Assembly (NCBI RefSeq): GCF_001956985.1
Contig: NZ_CP019082.1
Location: forward strand, 5,580,001 to 5,644,000
DNA length: 64,000 nucleotides
Direction of reading: 5' to 3'
Source of the DNA: Paludisphaera borealis
GTDB taxonomy: Bacteria > Planctomycetota > Planctomycetia > Isosphaerales > Isosphaeraceae
The translations under genes were made by a program, and so were the position numbers. This document shows, piece after piece, positions 7,414 to 16,104 of this stretch; positions within the stretch are counted from its first letter, which is position 1; each line of letters starts with the position of its first letter. Below the pieces are notes generated by a model, which was not told the DNA's origin, did no database searches, and saw only the letters and a program-made list of their open reading frames with translations.

Positions 7414-9435
7414 TCACTTGCTGAACCAGTAGATTCCCTGGCCATTGATGGTGGTGGTCAGGAAGTAGACCTCGCCTTTTTCGTCCTCGCTGAACGACAT
7501 CACGTTCAGGCCGCGCGACGGGATCGGGCGGTTCTCGACGACGCGGCCTTTCGCTTCGTCGTAGCGCAAGGCCCAGAGGCGGCCGCTGACGTAGTCGGCG
7601 TAGAGGTACGCGCCGTCCAGCTCGGGCAGACGAGGGCCGCGATAGACGGTGCCGCCGGTGATCGACTTGCCCGTGTCGTGGTGGTAGTACTCCCAGATCG
7701 GTTCGATCAGGTCGGGCTGGGGCCCGACGCCCTTCCTTCCGAACGGGTGGAAGCCCTCGCGGCGGTTCCAGCCGTAGTTGCCCCCCTTGGTGATGATGTC
7801 GATCTCTTCCCAGAGGTTCTGGCCGACTTCACCCGCCCAGAGCCAGCCGGTCTTGCGGTCGAAGGCCATCCGCCAGATGTTGCGGATGCCGTAAGCCCAG
7901 ATCTCGGGCCGGGCGTCGCTCTGGTCGACGAAGGGATTGTCCTTGGGGATCGCGTAGTTCTTGCCCCCCTCGCTGTGGTCGACGTCGATGCGGAGGACCT
8001 TGCCGAGCAGGGTGTTGAGATTCTGGCCGTTCTCGTGGGGGTCGTTGCCCGCGCCGCCGTCGCCGTGCGTGACGTAGAGGTAGCCGTCCGGCCCGAAGAC
8101 GACCGTGCCGCCGTCGTGATTCCAGTACGGCTTTTCGTAGCGGAGGATCTCAACCTCGGAGTTCGGGTCGGCCTGATTGGGGTCGTCCTTGCGGACCTGG
8201 AACCGCGTGACGACGTTCGTCAGCTTGGCTTTCCGGGTCGTGTAGAAGACGTAAAAGTAGCCGTTCTCCTTGAATCGAGGGTGGAACGTGAGGCCCAGGA
8301 AGCCTTCCTCGTTGGTGTTGTCGTTGTAGGAGACGCGGTCCTGGATGTCGAGGAAGATGGTGGTCTGGGTCGCCTTCTGGTCATTGGGGAAGGTGTGGAT
8401 CACGCCGTGCTGCGTGGCGACGAAGAGGCGGTTCGAGCCGTCGTTGGCATGTGTCAGCACGATCGGCCGCAGGGTGTTGACCCGGCCGTCCTCGGTCTCG
8501 CCCTTCCAGCCGGCCCATTGCAAGTTCGGGAATGCGACCTCGGTCTTCAACGCGAGCGGTTCCTCGTTGACCTCGGCGCCGGGGACGGAGATCGCCACCG
8601 AGACGACCGAGCCGCCCCCCATGTCGGGGATCAGGAGCCGCTTGGCGGTGGGATCGACCGTGAGGTCAGCCGCGCTCTTCAGGCCTTCGACCAGAAGCAC
8701 GGGCTTGGTTCCGGGACGCGCGATCGCGAACACGCGTCCGCCCTTGTAGTCGCTGATGAACAGCCGGCCGAACTGGTCCCATGCGAGACCGTCGACTGTT
8801 CCGAGGTCGTCGGCGACCTTCTCGACCGAGCTGTTGGCCAGCTTGATGCGGTAAAGCGCCCCCGTGCCGAAATCGCCCAGCAGCAGATGCGACGCTCCAT
8901 CGAGGAGCAGGCCGTTCGGCGTGTGCAGTGCGGGGAGCCCCTTCTTGTCCAGGACCAGGCTCACGCCCCCCTTCGGCGAGATCTGGAAGACCGCGCCTTC
9001 GCCCCCCTTGAGGTCGCCCGAGTCGCTGACGAAGAGCGTGCCGCTCTCGACGTCGACGGCCAGGTCGTTGAGGAATTTCGGCGGCGTGGGGAACGCCGAG
9101 GCAGGCGCGAAGACTTCCGACTTGCCCTGGCCGTCGATTCTCAAGACGCGGGTCTTGTCGGCTACGAACAGCCATTGCTGATGAGCGACAAGCCCCTTCG
9201 GGTCGTCGAGACCCGAGACGAACGGCACGGCCTTGCCTTGGTCGATCTTCAGCACGGCGCCGTCGCCGTCGCGGCCGAATTCGCCGACGACCGAGACGAA
9301 GACCTGCCCCTGACCGTTCACGACCACCGATTCGGGGTTGGTCAGGCCCGTGACCACGGCCTTCGGCTGCGTCTGAGCCCCGGCCTGAGAGACCGCGCCG
9401 CATACCGCCAAAGCCAGAACAATCGATCGCCTCAT
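7414..9435 (-). CDS. Secreted two-propeller protein: SMP-30-like plus PQQ sugar dehydrogenase (GSDH) domain
   Basis: The protein is 673 residues. A signal peptide (MRRSIVLALAVCGAVSQAGAQ) is followed by an NHL/SMP-30-like six-bladed propeller (about 25-285; LTNPESVVVNGQGQVFVS, NGLLLDG, DGLAWDQFGRLFISD). A glucose/sorbosone dehydrogenase domain follows (about 300-670), with GFLGLTFHPRF, YVTHGDGGAGNDPH, EIWAYGIRNIWRMAFD, WAGEVGQNLWEEI and GGTVYRGP. The latter family uses PQQ for soluble aldose oxidation. The fusion suggests one domain oxidises the sugar and the other handles the lactone or binds the substrate, but this is inference. GGAGT lies upstream of the ATG. It lies head-to-tail after the GxxExxY gene region and may be monocistronic. 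Confidence 0.88.
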   Translation of the reverse strand: MRRSIVLALAVCGAVSQAGAQTQPKAVVTGLTNPESVVVNGQGQVFVSVVGEFGRDGDGAVLKIDQGKAVPFVSGLDDPKGLVAHQQWLFVADKTRVLRIDGQGKSEVFAPASAFPTPPKFLNDLAVDVESGTLFVSDSGDLKGGEGAVFQISPKGGVSLVLDKKGLPALHTPNGLLLDGASHLLLGDFGTGALYRIKLANSSVEKVADDLGTVDGLAWDQFGRLFISDYKGGRVFAIARPGTKPVLLVEGLKSAADLTVDPTAKRLLIPDMGGGSVVSVAISVPGAEVNEEPLALKTEVAFPNLQWAGWKGETEDGRVNTLRPIVLTHANDGSNRLFVATQHGVIHTFPNDQKATQTTIFLDIQDRVSYNDNTNEEGFLGLTFHPRFKENGYFYVFYTTRKAKLTNVVTRFQVRKDDPNQADPNSEVEILRYEKPYWNHDGGTVVFGPDGYLYVTHGDGGAGNDPHENGQNLNTLLGKVLRIDVDHSEGGKNYAIPKDNPFVDQSDARPEIWAYGIRNIWRMAFDRKTGWLWAGEVGQNLWEEIDIITKGGNYGWNRREGFHPFGRKGVGPQPDLIEPIWEYYHHDTGKSITGGTVYRGPRLPELDGAYLYADYVSGRLWALRYDEAKGRVVENRPIPSRGLNVMSFSEDEKGEVYFLTTTINGQGIYWFSK

Positions 9436-9910
9436 CGCGCAAACTCCTGGGACTTGGTTCCTGTCCGATCGCCGCGGAAACGCCGCCTCGATCGGGTCCG
9501 AGGAGTCCGTTATACCCGTACGCCGCGAGGGGCCACAATCCAGCCGCGGCCTGATACGATGCTGGCGCGCCGGCGACCGTTCGCTATGGACTCAGTGCGT
9601 ATCTCCGATCACATCCGACGCCAACGCCACGTCCTCCAGGCGAAGTGCTCAGTGTCCGACTGTTATTCCGATCCCTCGGAATACAAACCATCATGACGCC
9701 GTGGGGACATCCGGCCTCATGAAAATGGGGGATCGCGGTCGGCCAGATCCGGATACAAGCCCGAAGCGCCAGCGAGTGAATTTTCGGTCGGCCATTCGGA
9801 TCGATTCACTCGCTGGCGCTTCGGGCTCGTAATGGGGCGGGCCCTCGGCTCTCACGGGCTATTTTCAGAGCAGCAAGTGGATGTTTCGGGTAGCCGGTTC
9901 CGAACGCGAT
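9436..9910. other. Intergenic region between quinoprotein gene and aat
   Basis: No convincing gene. The stretch next to the quinoprotein gene probably holds its promoter, but I find no clear -35/-10 pair. It contains the strong 28-bp inverted repeat described separately and a smaller perfect 7-bp hairpin (ATTCCGA/TCGGAAT) near 9666-9683. Confidence 0.5.
9754..9831. repeat. REP-like element: 28-bp inverted repeat with 22-base loop
   Basis: The left arm (9754-9781) and right arm (9804-9831) are complementary at 27 of 28 positions. The core AAGCCCGAAGCGCCAGCGAG is of a type I associate with planctomycete intergenic hairpins. It lies downstream of aat, where it could stop or stabilise that transcript. 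No T tract follows on either strand. Confidence 0.8.
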
Positions 9911-10663
9911 CTATCCGTTGCGTTTCCGCGACAGCAGCCGGCTGGAGGCGTAGCTGAAGATCGAGCCGTTGCGGCGGCCATTGCCGTTGGCGTGTGTGAC
10001 GGCTTGGGGATCGTCCTGGAGGCCGCTGGCCAGGTGCATCAGGAACTCGTCGCGAGGGATTTCGCGGGCGCCGAGGCGGAGGAGGTGTTCGCTTTTGACC
10101 TGGCAATCGATGAGGCCGACGCCGTCGGCTTCGAGGCGCTCGACGAGGGCGACGAGGGCGGCCTTGGAGGCGTCGGTCTCGGTGTGGAACATCGACTCGC
10201 CGCAGAAGCAGCGGCCGACCAGGACGCCGTAGACGCCGCCGACGAGCGCGCCGTCGCGCCAGGCTTCCATGCAGTGCGCGTGGCCGAGCTTGTGAAGGCG
10301 GATGTAGGCCGCCTGCATCTCGGTGGTGATCCAGGTGCCGTCCTCATGCTCCCGAGGCGTCTCGGCGCAGGCGCGGATGACCTGGGCGAAGGACGTGTCG
10401 TAGCGGATCTCGAACCGGTCCGACCGAAGCGTTCGGCGGAGCCTGCGCGAGACCCGCAGCTCGCTCGGAAACAGGACCAGGCGAGGGTCCGGCGACCACC
10501 AGAGGATCGGCCCGCCGTTCTCGTACCAGGGGAAGACCCCGTGGCGGTAGGCAGCCAGGAGTCGCCCGGCCGAGAGGTCGCCGCCGATCGCCAGCAGGCC
10601 CTCCGGCTCGGCCAGATGGGGGGGCGGGAAGATTGGGTCGGGACCCAGCCGAAAGAGCGCCAT
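9911..10663 (-). CDS. aat: Leucyl/phenylalanyl-tRNA--protein transferase
   Basis: The protein is 250 residues, the usual size. It transfers Leu or Phe from tRNA to the N-terminus of proteins beginning with Arg or Lys, creating an N-degron for ClpS/ClpAP. Family motifs are in order: FPPPHLAEPEGLLAIGGDLS, YRHGVFPWYENGGPILWWSPDPR, HEDGTWITTEMQAAYIRLH, GHAHCMEAW, GGVYGVLVGRCFCGESMFH, ASKAAL and LIDCQ. The assignment is firm. It is the first of three minus-strand genes (gltX, pfkB-type, aat), but spacers of 93 bp or more suggest separate transcripts. Confidence 0.97.
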   Translation of the reverse strand: MALFRLGPDPIFPPPHLAEPEGLLAIGGDLSAGRLLAAYRHGVFPWYENGGPILWWSPDPRLVLFPSELRVSRRLRRTLRSDRFEIRYDTSFAQVIRACAETPREHEDGTWITTEMQAAYIRLHKLGHAHCMEAWRDGALVGGVYGVLVGRCFCGESMFHTETDASKAALVALVERLEADGVGLIDCQVKSEHLLRLGAREIPRDEFLMHLASGLQDDPQAVTHANGNGRRNGSIFSYASSRLLSRKRNG

Positions 10664-10756
10664 TCCAGCCTACTCTCGATTGTCGAAGCCCGTCGCGGCC
10701 CCGCGCCTTCGCAAAGCGCGGGGTCGCGACGGGAAGGCCGAAGGTCGACGGCCGGC

Positions 10757-11731
10757 TCACGCCTTGCCGCGACCGTTGCTCAACGCCTCGATCTCTTCGT
10801 TCGAACCGTAGTTCGACCGGTAGCGAGCGAGGAACTCGTCGAGCGAGTACGCGTGTTCCTGGGTTCCAGGATGCTCGATGGCGTACACCGCCGTCAAGGA
10901 GGCCATGCGGCCGACGACCGGCCAGGAGAAGCCGCGGCTCATGCCGGCGACGAACCCGGAGCGGAACGCGTCGCCCGCGCCGGTGGGGTCGAGCACCTTC
11001 TCCGGCTTGGCCGAGGGGATCTCGTATTCCTTGCCGTCGACCGTGATGAGCGCGCCCTTTTCGCCCAGCGTCATGACGGTGATCGGCACGCTGCCGCGGA
11101 GTTCGGATTCGGAAACGCCGAGCTTCTCGGCCATCATGCCGAACTCGTAGTCGTTGCCGGCGAGGATCTTGGCGCCCTTGCAACCTTCCTGAAGCCCGAC
11201 CTTGTCCATCCGGGGGAGTTGCATCGACGGGTCGTAGAGGTAAGGAACCCCCGCCAGGGTGCATTCAGCCGCGTAGCGGGCCATCGCCGCGGGATCGTTG
11301 GGGGCGATGACGACCAGGTCGGAGGTCGTCGCGCCCAGGTCCTTGGGCGAGACGGTCGAGGCCTTGGACATCGCGCCCGGGTAGAAGGCGGTGATCTGGT
11401 TGTCGGCGAGGTCGGTGTTGATGAAGCACGACGCCGTGTGCTCGTTGGCGATCACGCGGACCCCCGAGGAGTCGACCCCACGCTTTTCGAGCCCCTGGCG
11501 GTAGTCTTCGAAGTCTTCGCCGACCGTGCCCACGAGCACCGGCTTCTCGCCCAGGAGCGCCAGGTTGTAGGCGATGTTGGCGCCGGTGCCGCCGCGACGG
11601 CGGGTCAGCGAGTCGACCAGGAACGACACGCTCAGCACGTGCATCTTGTCGGCGAGGATGTGGTCTTTGAACTTGCCGGGGAAGACCATGATGTAGTCGT
11701 ACGCGATCGAACCGGTCACGAAGATGCGCAT
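10757..11731 (-). CDS. PfkB-family (ribokinase/adenosine kinase-like) sugar kinase
   Basis: The protein is 324 residues. It has the ribokinase fold with both family signatures: GGTGANIAYNLALLG near residue 47 and the ATP/catalytic motif DPTGAGDAFRSGF near 245, where the Asp of GAGD is the catalytic base. The opening GSIAYDYIMVFPGKF and overall length resemble bacterial proteins annotated as adenosine kinase, but substrate choice (adenosine, ribose, fructose derivative) cannot be settled. GAGGAG precedes the ATG on the minus strand. A hairpin repeat pair separates it from gltX upstream. Confidence 0.9.
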   Translation of the reverse strand: MRIFVTGSIAYDYIMVFPGKFKDHILADKMHVLSVSFLVDSLTRRRGGTGANIAYNLALLGEKPVLVGTVGEDFEDYRQGLEKRGVDSSGVRVIANEHTASCFINTDLADNQITAFYPGAMSKASTVSPKDLGATTSDLVVIAPNDPAAMARYAAECTLAGVPYLYDPSMQLPRMDKVGLQEGCKGAKILAGNDYEFGMMAEKLGVSESELRGSVPITVMTLGEKGALITVDGKEYEIPSAKPEKVLDPTGAGDAFRSGFVAGMSRGFSWPVVGRMASLTAVYAIEHPGTQEHAYSLDEFLARYRSNYGSNEEIEALSNGRGKA

Positions 11732-11788
11732 TATAAGAAAACTCCTCGTCAGCCGAAGCTCGGCCGCCCTTGTCCCATGGCGCGCGTC

Positions 11789-11807
11789 CCGGGGTCAAAG
11801 ACCCCGG
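11789..11807. repeat. Perfect hairpin CCGGGGTC-AAA-GACCCCGG
   Basis: An 8-bp perfect stem with a 3-base loop lies in the gltX to PfkB-kinase spacer and is followed by GCTACAACAAA. It may end the gltX transcript. It is paired with a second hairpin 30 bases away (11837-11862). Confidence 0.7.
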
Positions 11808-11836
11808 CTACAACAAAACCTACGCGCCGGTCTGAT

Positions 11837-11862
11837 TTGTAGCCGGTCTCTGTGAGGCCGGT
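11837..11862. repeat. REP-like hairpin, copy 1 (TTGTAGCCGG...GAGGCCGGT)
   Basis: This 26-base sequence matches 33470-33495 at 24 of 26 positions, and both can form an ACCGGC-type hairpin. It lies 13 bases after the gltX stop (minus strand). The two copies sit more than 20 kb apart in unrelated spacers, which marks a dispersed family. Confidence 0.75.
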
Positions 11863-11875
11863 CCAACCGCTTTAC

Positions 11876-13363
11876 TCAATTGCTCTGTTCGAGCATCGCC
11901 AACGTCTGGCGGATGCGGGCTCGACACGTCTCGCGGCCCAGCAGGAAGAGGCAGTCGTAGAGGCCCGGTCCGACGCCCTGGCCGGTGGTCGCCACGCGCA
12001 GCGGGTTGACGACGTCGCCCATCTTCCGGCCGGATTTTTCGGCGAACTCGTGGACGGCCGCCTCAAGCGTCGCCAGGTCGAAGGGCTCGACCGCGCCGAG
12101 CAGCGCGTCGAGCTCGCCGAGCATTTCGGGAACGCCCGGCTTGCGGAGCCGCTTCTTGACGGCATCGGCCTCGTAGGTCAGCTCGGGCGTGAAGAAGAAC
12201 CGGCCGAGCTTGACGACGTCGGCGAACGTCTTGAGCCGATCGCCCAGGGCGAGGATCACGGCTTCGACGTAGGCTCTCTTGGCGTCGGCAAGCGGCTGTT
12301 CGACGAGCCCCTCGGCGGCCAGAAACGGGACCACCCCGGCGATCTTCTCTTCGAGGGGAAGCTCCTTCATCCACTCGCCCTCGATCCAGAACAGCTTGTC
12401 CGGGTCGTGGCTGGCGGGGGAGCTGTTGACCCGATCGAGCGAAAATTTCTCGATCAACTCGGGGCGCGTGAACAGCTCTTGCGTGCCGTCGAAGCTCCAT
12501 CCCAGGCGGGCCAGGTAGTTGAGCAGGGCGTCGGGTAGGTAACCCTTCTCGATGTACTGGTGCAGGTAGACCAGGACGCCGCGCTTGGCGTAATCCTCCG
12601 TCTTCCGCTTCGACATCTTCTCCTTCGAACCCGGCTCGGCCACGTACGGGACGTGGGCGAACGCCGGCGGCGTCGCGCCGAGCGCTTCGAGGATCAGAAG
12701 CTGCGGGAAGGTGTTCGACAGGTGCTCCTCGGCGCGGACGATGTGGGTGATCTCCATGTCCACGTCGTCGACGACGCTCGCGAAGTTGTAGAGCGGCGCG
12801 CCGCCGGGGCGGACGATGACGAAGTCGCCGATCTCGTCGGTCGAGAACGTCACCTCGCCCTTGATCAGGTCGTTCAACACCAGGACGCGGCCGAGCGGGA
12901 CCTCGAACCGCAGCGCGTACGGGCGGCCCTCGGACTCGAACCGGGCGACGTCGTCGGGCGAATGGTTGATCCGGCGGAAGCGATACGGCCGTTTTTCGCG
13001 CTTCGAGGCGTCGCGCTCGACGTTCCGCTCGGTTTCGGTGCTATAGTCGCGATAGACGCGGCCCGAGGCGATCAGCTTGTCGACGGCCGCCTGGTAGCGG
13101 TCGGCGCGCTGCGACTGGTAGTAGGGGCCGTGGGGGCCGCCGGCCTCGGGGCCCTCGTCCCAGTCCATGCCCATCCATCGGAAGCCGTCGAGGATGCGCT
13201 GGACCGCGTCGTCGACGTGCCGCTCTTGGTCGGTGTCGTCGATCCGAAGGATGAACTGACCGCCGTGATGACGGGCCAACAGCCAATTGAAGAGCGCCGT
13301 CCGCACTCCCCCGATGTGCAGGAAACCGGTGGGACTGGGCGCGAATCGGGTGCGTACGCTCAT
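11876..13363 (-). CDS. gltX: Glutamate--tRNA ligase
   Basis: The protein is 495 residues, normal for a bacterial class I GluRS. It charges tRNA-Glu (and possibly tRNA-Gln where GatCAB operates). The N-terminal signature RFAPSPTGFLHIGGVRTALFNW contains the HIGH-type motif as HIGG, and the KMSKS-type loop appears as EKMSKRKT near residue 257. The C-terminal anticodon-binding domain is complete. The ATG at 13363 is directly before the conserved start. The family call is certain; discrimination between Glu and dual Glu/Gln charging is not visible. Confidence 0.97.
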   Translation of the reverse strand: MSVRTRFAPSPTGFLHIGGVRTALFNWLLARHHGGQFILRIDDTDQERHVDDAVQRILDGFRWMGMDWDEGPEAGGPHGPYYQSQRADRYQAAVDKLIASGRVYRDYSTETERNVERDASKREKRPYRFRRINHSPDDVARFESEGRPYALRFEVPLGRVLVLNDLIKGEVTFSTDEIGDFVIVRPGGAPLYNFASVVDDVDMEITHIVRAEEHLSNTFPQLLILEALGATPPAFAHVPYVAEPGSKEKMSKRKTEDYAKRGVLVYLHQYIEKGYLPDALLNYLARLGWSFDGTQELFTRPELIEKFSLDRVNSSPASHDPDKLFWIEGEWMKELPLEEKIAGVVPFLAAEGLVEQPLADAKRAYVEAVILALGDRLKTFADVVKLGRFFFTPELTYEADAVKKRLRKPGVPEMLGELDALLGAVEPFDLATLEAAVHEFAEKSGRKMGDVVNPLRVATTGQGVGPGLYDCLFLLGRETCRARIRQTLAMLEQSN

Positions 13364-13658
13364 GGACCTCGATCGATGGGAGTGGTGGAACGCGGGGACG
13401 GCGGCCGCGCGACGCCCAGGGGCGAGTCGGCGGGGCTCGAACCGTCGAGCCGACGCGATCGGGCGGTCGCGGCGGCACTCCTTCAGCCCACCAGCGATCG
13501 CTCGAACAGCTTGGGAACGAACGAATTGGGTCCACGATAGGGTCTTTGGCGGCGGCTGTCAACGGGAGGACGACCGTCGAGGGGCGCGACCTCCGACGGG
13601 AAAGGCTTGGCCCCGTCGGGACCTCCGTGTCCGCGACGAGACAGGACGGTGGCGGGCG

Positions 13659-14054
13659 TCATTCGACGTCGTCGTCGAGCGACGGCTTTTCGTAACCGAG
13701 GCCGCGGAGCACTTCGAGCACCTCGCTCCAGGTGGGGAACATCCGGCCGCTCTGCTGCTTGTAAGCGTTCATCGCGAGCATGAACTCCATCTCGGCCTGC
13801 GAGTAGTCGCGCTCGCAGGTGGTCGGGTCGACGAACCGCCTTCGTCCGCTGACCTGTCGGGCCATCGCCGCCCGGGTGGCTTGCTCGGTCGCCCGCCGAT
13901 TCGACCATTCGGGAGTCGTCGCCTGGCCGCTGGCCGTCGTCGTCGTCGTCGTCGTCGTCGTAGCTCGCGTGGGTGCCAATGTCTGATACATTCCCTGTTG
14001 CTCCTCAAACCGCCGGTTTCGATGCTCGAACGCCTCGAGCGGCGATGACTTCAT
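13659..14054 (-). CDS. Small unknown planctomycete-type protein with poly-Thr tract
   Basis: The protein is 131 residues. It contains a run of nine threonines encoded by an ACG/ACC-type microsatellite (about 13936-13963), which could vary in length. The C-terminal half ([42 protein letters not shown]) looks like a conserved helical domain and is the reason to believe the gene is real. No signal peptide or membrane segment is present. It stands alone between gltX and a divergent kinase gene. I do not recognise a characterised family. Confidence 0.75.
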   Translation of the reverse strand: MKSSPLEAFEHRNRRFEEQQGMYQTLAPTRATTTTTTTTTASGQATTPEWSNRRATEQATRAAMARQVSGRRRFVDPTTCERDYSQAEMEFMLAMNAYKQQSGRMFPTWSEVLEVLRGLGYEKPSLDDDVE

Positions 14055-14547
14055 CCTGCCCCTGATGCCTTTCCCAATCGCGTGGCTCGTCGATGTTTCC
14101 AGCCTGAGACGCGACTTAAAAAGACTCCACGTTAAGCAACCTAAGCCTTGCCAGTGACATGATGCATGTCAGACTCATTATTTTCTCTGAATAACGGCGA
14201 GTTCGAGAGCCTCGCCCGCCGTCGCCGGAATCGGGGCGACGCTCGCAACACCTTGCCAGACAAGGCGATCGATCCATTCGAGAGGGGCTCGGAAAATCGC
14301 GTGAGTCGGAATGACACGTGTCACGTGGGAGGTGTTCGAGCGTAAACTGAAATTACGGAAGAACTCGAAAGCGCGGCGTCGCCAGGGGCGAGGCTGGGGA
14401 CGAGGCGTTCGTCGAGATTCCTCGGCGAAGGACGCCTGTTTTCATGCCCAGGGTCTTCGCGTCGCGCCGGCCACTTCGGCGGTTGTTGGATCTTGCGTCG
14501 TCATCTCGCGGTCCCCCTTCTTGGCTTGGGTCAGGATACGCAACCCC
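14055..14547. other. Intergenic region between two divergent genes
   Basis: Holds the promoters of the small unknown gene (leftward) and the kinase-receiver gene (rightward). I see no clear -35/-10 pair. A 7-bp-arm palindrome lies at 14155-14171. The frame of the kinase gene stays open upstream of 14548, but that part is Arg-rich and not family-like. Confidence 0.5.
14155..14171. promoter_or_regulatory. Palindrome TGACATG-atg-CATGTCA (possible operator)
   Basis: Perfect 7-base arms with a 3-base centre lie in a locally AT-rich stretch of a divergent spacer. It has the shape of a site for a dimeric regulator. The role is inferred only from form and position. Confidence 0.4.
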
Positions 14548-16095
14548 ATGACCGAACTTGATATCGACACGCTGGTGGATCAGCTCACGCTCATTGGACT
14601 AATCAGTCGCGATCAATATCGCGAGGCGCGCGCCGATGCGGCCGACAGCTCGGCCGAGGCCTTTCTCCGCGTGCTCATGCGCAAAGGGTGGTTGACGAGC
14701 TGGCAGCTTGAGCGGCTCAAGAAGGGGGACACCGGGAATTTCTTCTTCGGCAATTACCGGACCCTGTTCCACCTGGCGGAGGGGACGTTCGCTCGGGTTT
14801 ACCGGGGCGAACGCGTCGACACCGGCGAGCCCGTGGCGATCAAGGTGCTTCGCCAGCGGTTCGCCCAGATGCCCGACGCCGTAAGGCGGTTTCAGAAGGA
14901 GGCCGAGGCCGGGATGCGGCTGCGGCATGAGAACATCGTCCTGATCACCGACGCCGGCCTGCACGACAGTCGCCCTTATATGGCGATGGAATACGTCGAG
15001 GGCATGAACCTGCGCGAGTTCCTTCGGCTTCGGATGCGGCTCAAGGGGCCGCAGGCTCTGCCGCTCATGATCGGCCTGGCCGAAGGGTTGAAATACTCGC
15101 ACGAGCAAGGGGTCACCCACCGCGACCTCAAGGCGACGAACATCCTGATCTCGAATTCGGGCGTGGCCAAGCTCGTCGACTTCGGCCTGGCCACGATCGA
15201 GGGGGACGACGCCAAGGGGATGCACAGCCAGCGCACCGTCGACTATTCGGCCCTCGAGCGCACCTGTGGCAGCCCCAAGGGCGATCCGCGGTCCGACATC
15301 TTCTTCCTCGGCTGCGTCTTCTATCACATGCTGACGGGCCAGGTCGCGCTCGCCGATTCCGAGAGCACGGACCCGCTCAAGAAGATGCTCAAGCGCTCGT
15401 TCGGCGTCATCAAGCCGATCAGCGAGCACAGCTACCCGCCTGCCGAAGGGTTGAGCCGGATCATCGAGCGGATGATGAAGGTCGACGTCAAGGCGCGGTA
15501 TCAGACGATGGAGGGCGTCGTCGACGACCTCAAGCACTTCCGCGATTCGGTGGCCGGAGGGGGCACGCACGCTCCGGCGGGGCACGTCGAAGGGAGCCTG
15601 GAAGAGGCCCTGGCACTCGATCCCTCGATCTTCCAGGCGCCTGTGGAGGCGCCAGAGTCCGAAGGGGAGCAGGCGGCCGAGATCAAGCCCGTCGCCTTGA
15701 AGAACATCCTCTGCGTCGAGGCTCAGTCGGAGATCCAGGACGCCATGCGGAAGACCCTCTCGCGAATGGGATACCGCGTGATGATCGTCGCCGACCCCGA
15801 GCGCGCCGCCGAACGCTACAGCGAGTCCCCCTCCGACGCCTTGATCTTCGACGTCGACGGCCTGGGCCCCGGCTCTCTCGACTCGCTCGCCGCCATGCGC
15901 GCGAAGGCCGAGGAAGACGGCCTGCCGTTCCTCGCCCTGGTCCTCCTCGGCCCTCGTCAGGACGTCCTCAAGGAGAAGCTGCCGGCGGCGGAACGGATGA
16001 TCGTGCTTTCCAAGCCCCTCAAGCTCAGACAGGTTCAAGACGCGATCGCCGAGCTGCTTCCCGTCGCGTCGGCGACGGAGACGTCGGCGAGCTGA
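14548..16095 (+). CDS. Ser/Thr protein kinase with C-terminal receiver domain
   Basis: The protein is 515 residues from the ATG at 14548. Residues 1-60 form the helical leader common to planctomycete kinases (GWLTSWQLERLKKGD). The kinase domain (about 68-345) has the ATP loop EGTFARVY, Lys99 in VAIKVL, the catalytic loop HRDLKATN (191-198) and DFG at 211-213, so it should be active. The C-terminal part (about 390-510) folds like a response-regulator receiver: IFDVDG carries a candidate phospho-Asp and SKPLKL the conserved Lys. The usual N-terminal acidic pair is replaced by CVEAQ. The kinase followed by receiver order suggests crosstalk between Ser/Thr and two-component signalling. No membrane segment is present. 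Confidence 0.9.
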   Translation: MTELDIDTLVDQLTLIGLISRDQYREARADAADSSAEAFLRVLMRKGWLTSWQLERLKKGDTGNFFFGNYRTLFHLAEGTFARVYRGERVDTGEPVAIKVLRQRFAQMPDAVRRFQKEAEAGMRLRHENIVLITDAGLHDSRPYMAMEYVEGMNLREFLRLRMRLKGPQALPLMIGLAEGLKYSHEQGVTHRDLKATNILISNSGVAKLVDFGLATIEGDDAKGMHSQRTVDYSALERTCGSPKGDPRSDIFFLGCVFYHMLTGQVALADSESTDPLKKMLKRSFGVIKPISEHSYPPAEGLSRIIERMMKVDVKARYQTMEGVVDDLKHFRDSVAGGGTHAPAGHVEGSLEEALALDPSIFQAPVEAPESEGEQAAEIKPVALKNILCVEAQSEIQDAMRKTLSRMGYRVMIVADPERAAERYSESPSDALIFDVDGLGPGSLDSLAAMRAKAEEDGLPFLALVLLGPRQDVLKEKLPAAERMIVLSKPLKLRQVQDAIAELLPVASATETSAS

Positions 16096-16104
16096 CGATC
16101 GCCC

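Noticed and set aside
7366-9696. 776-codon frame antisense to the two-propeller gene
   Set aside because: Low-complexity Asp/Val/Arg composition, no motif, and it crosses gene boundaries.
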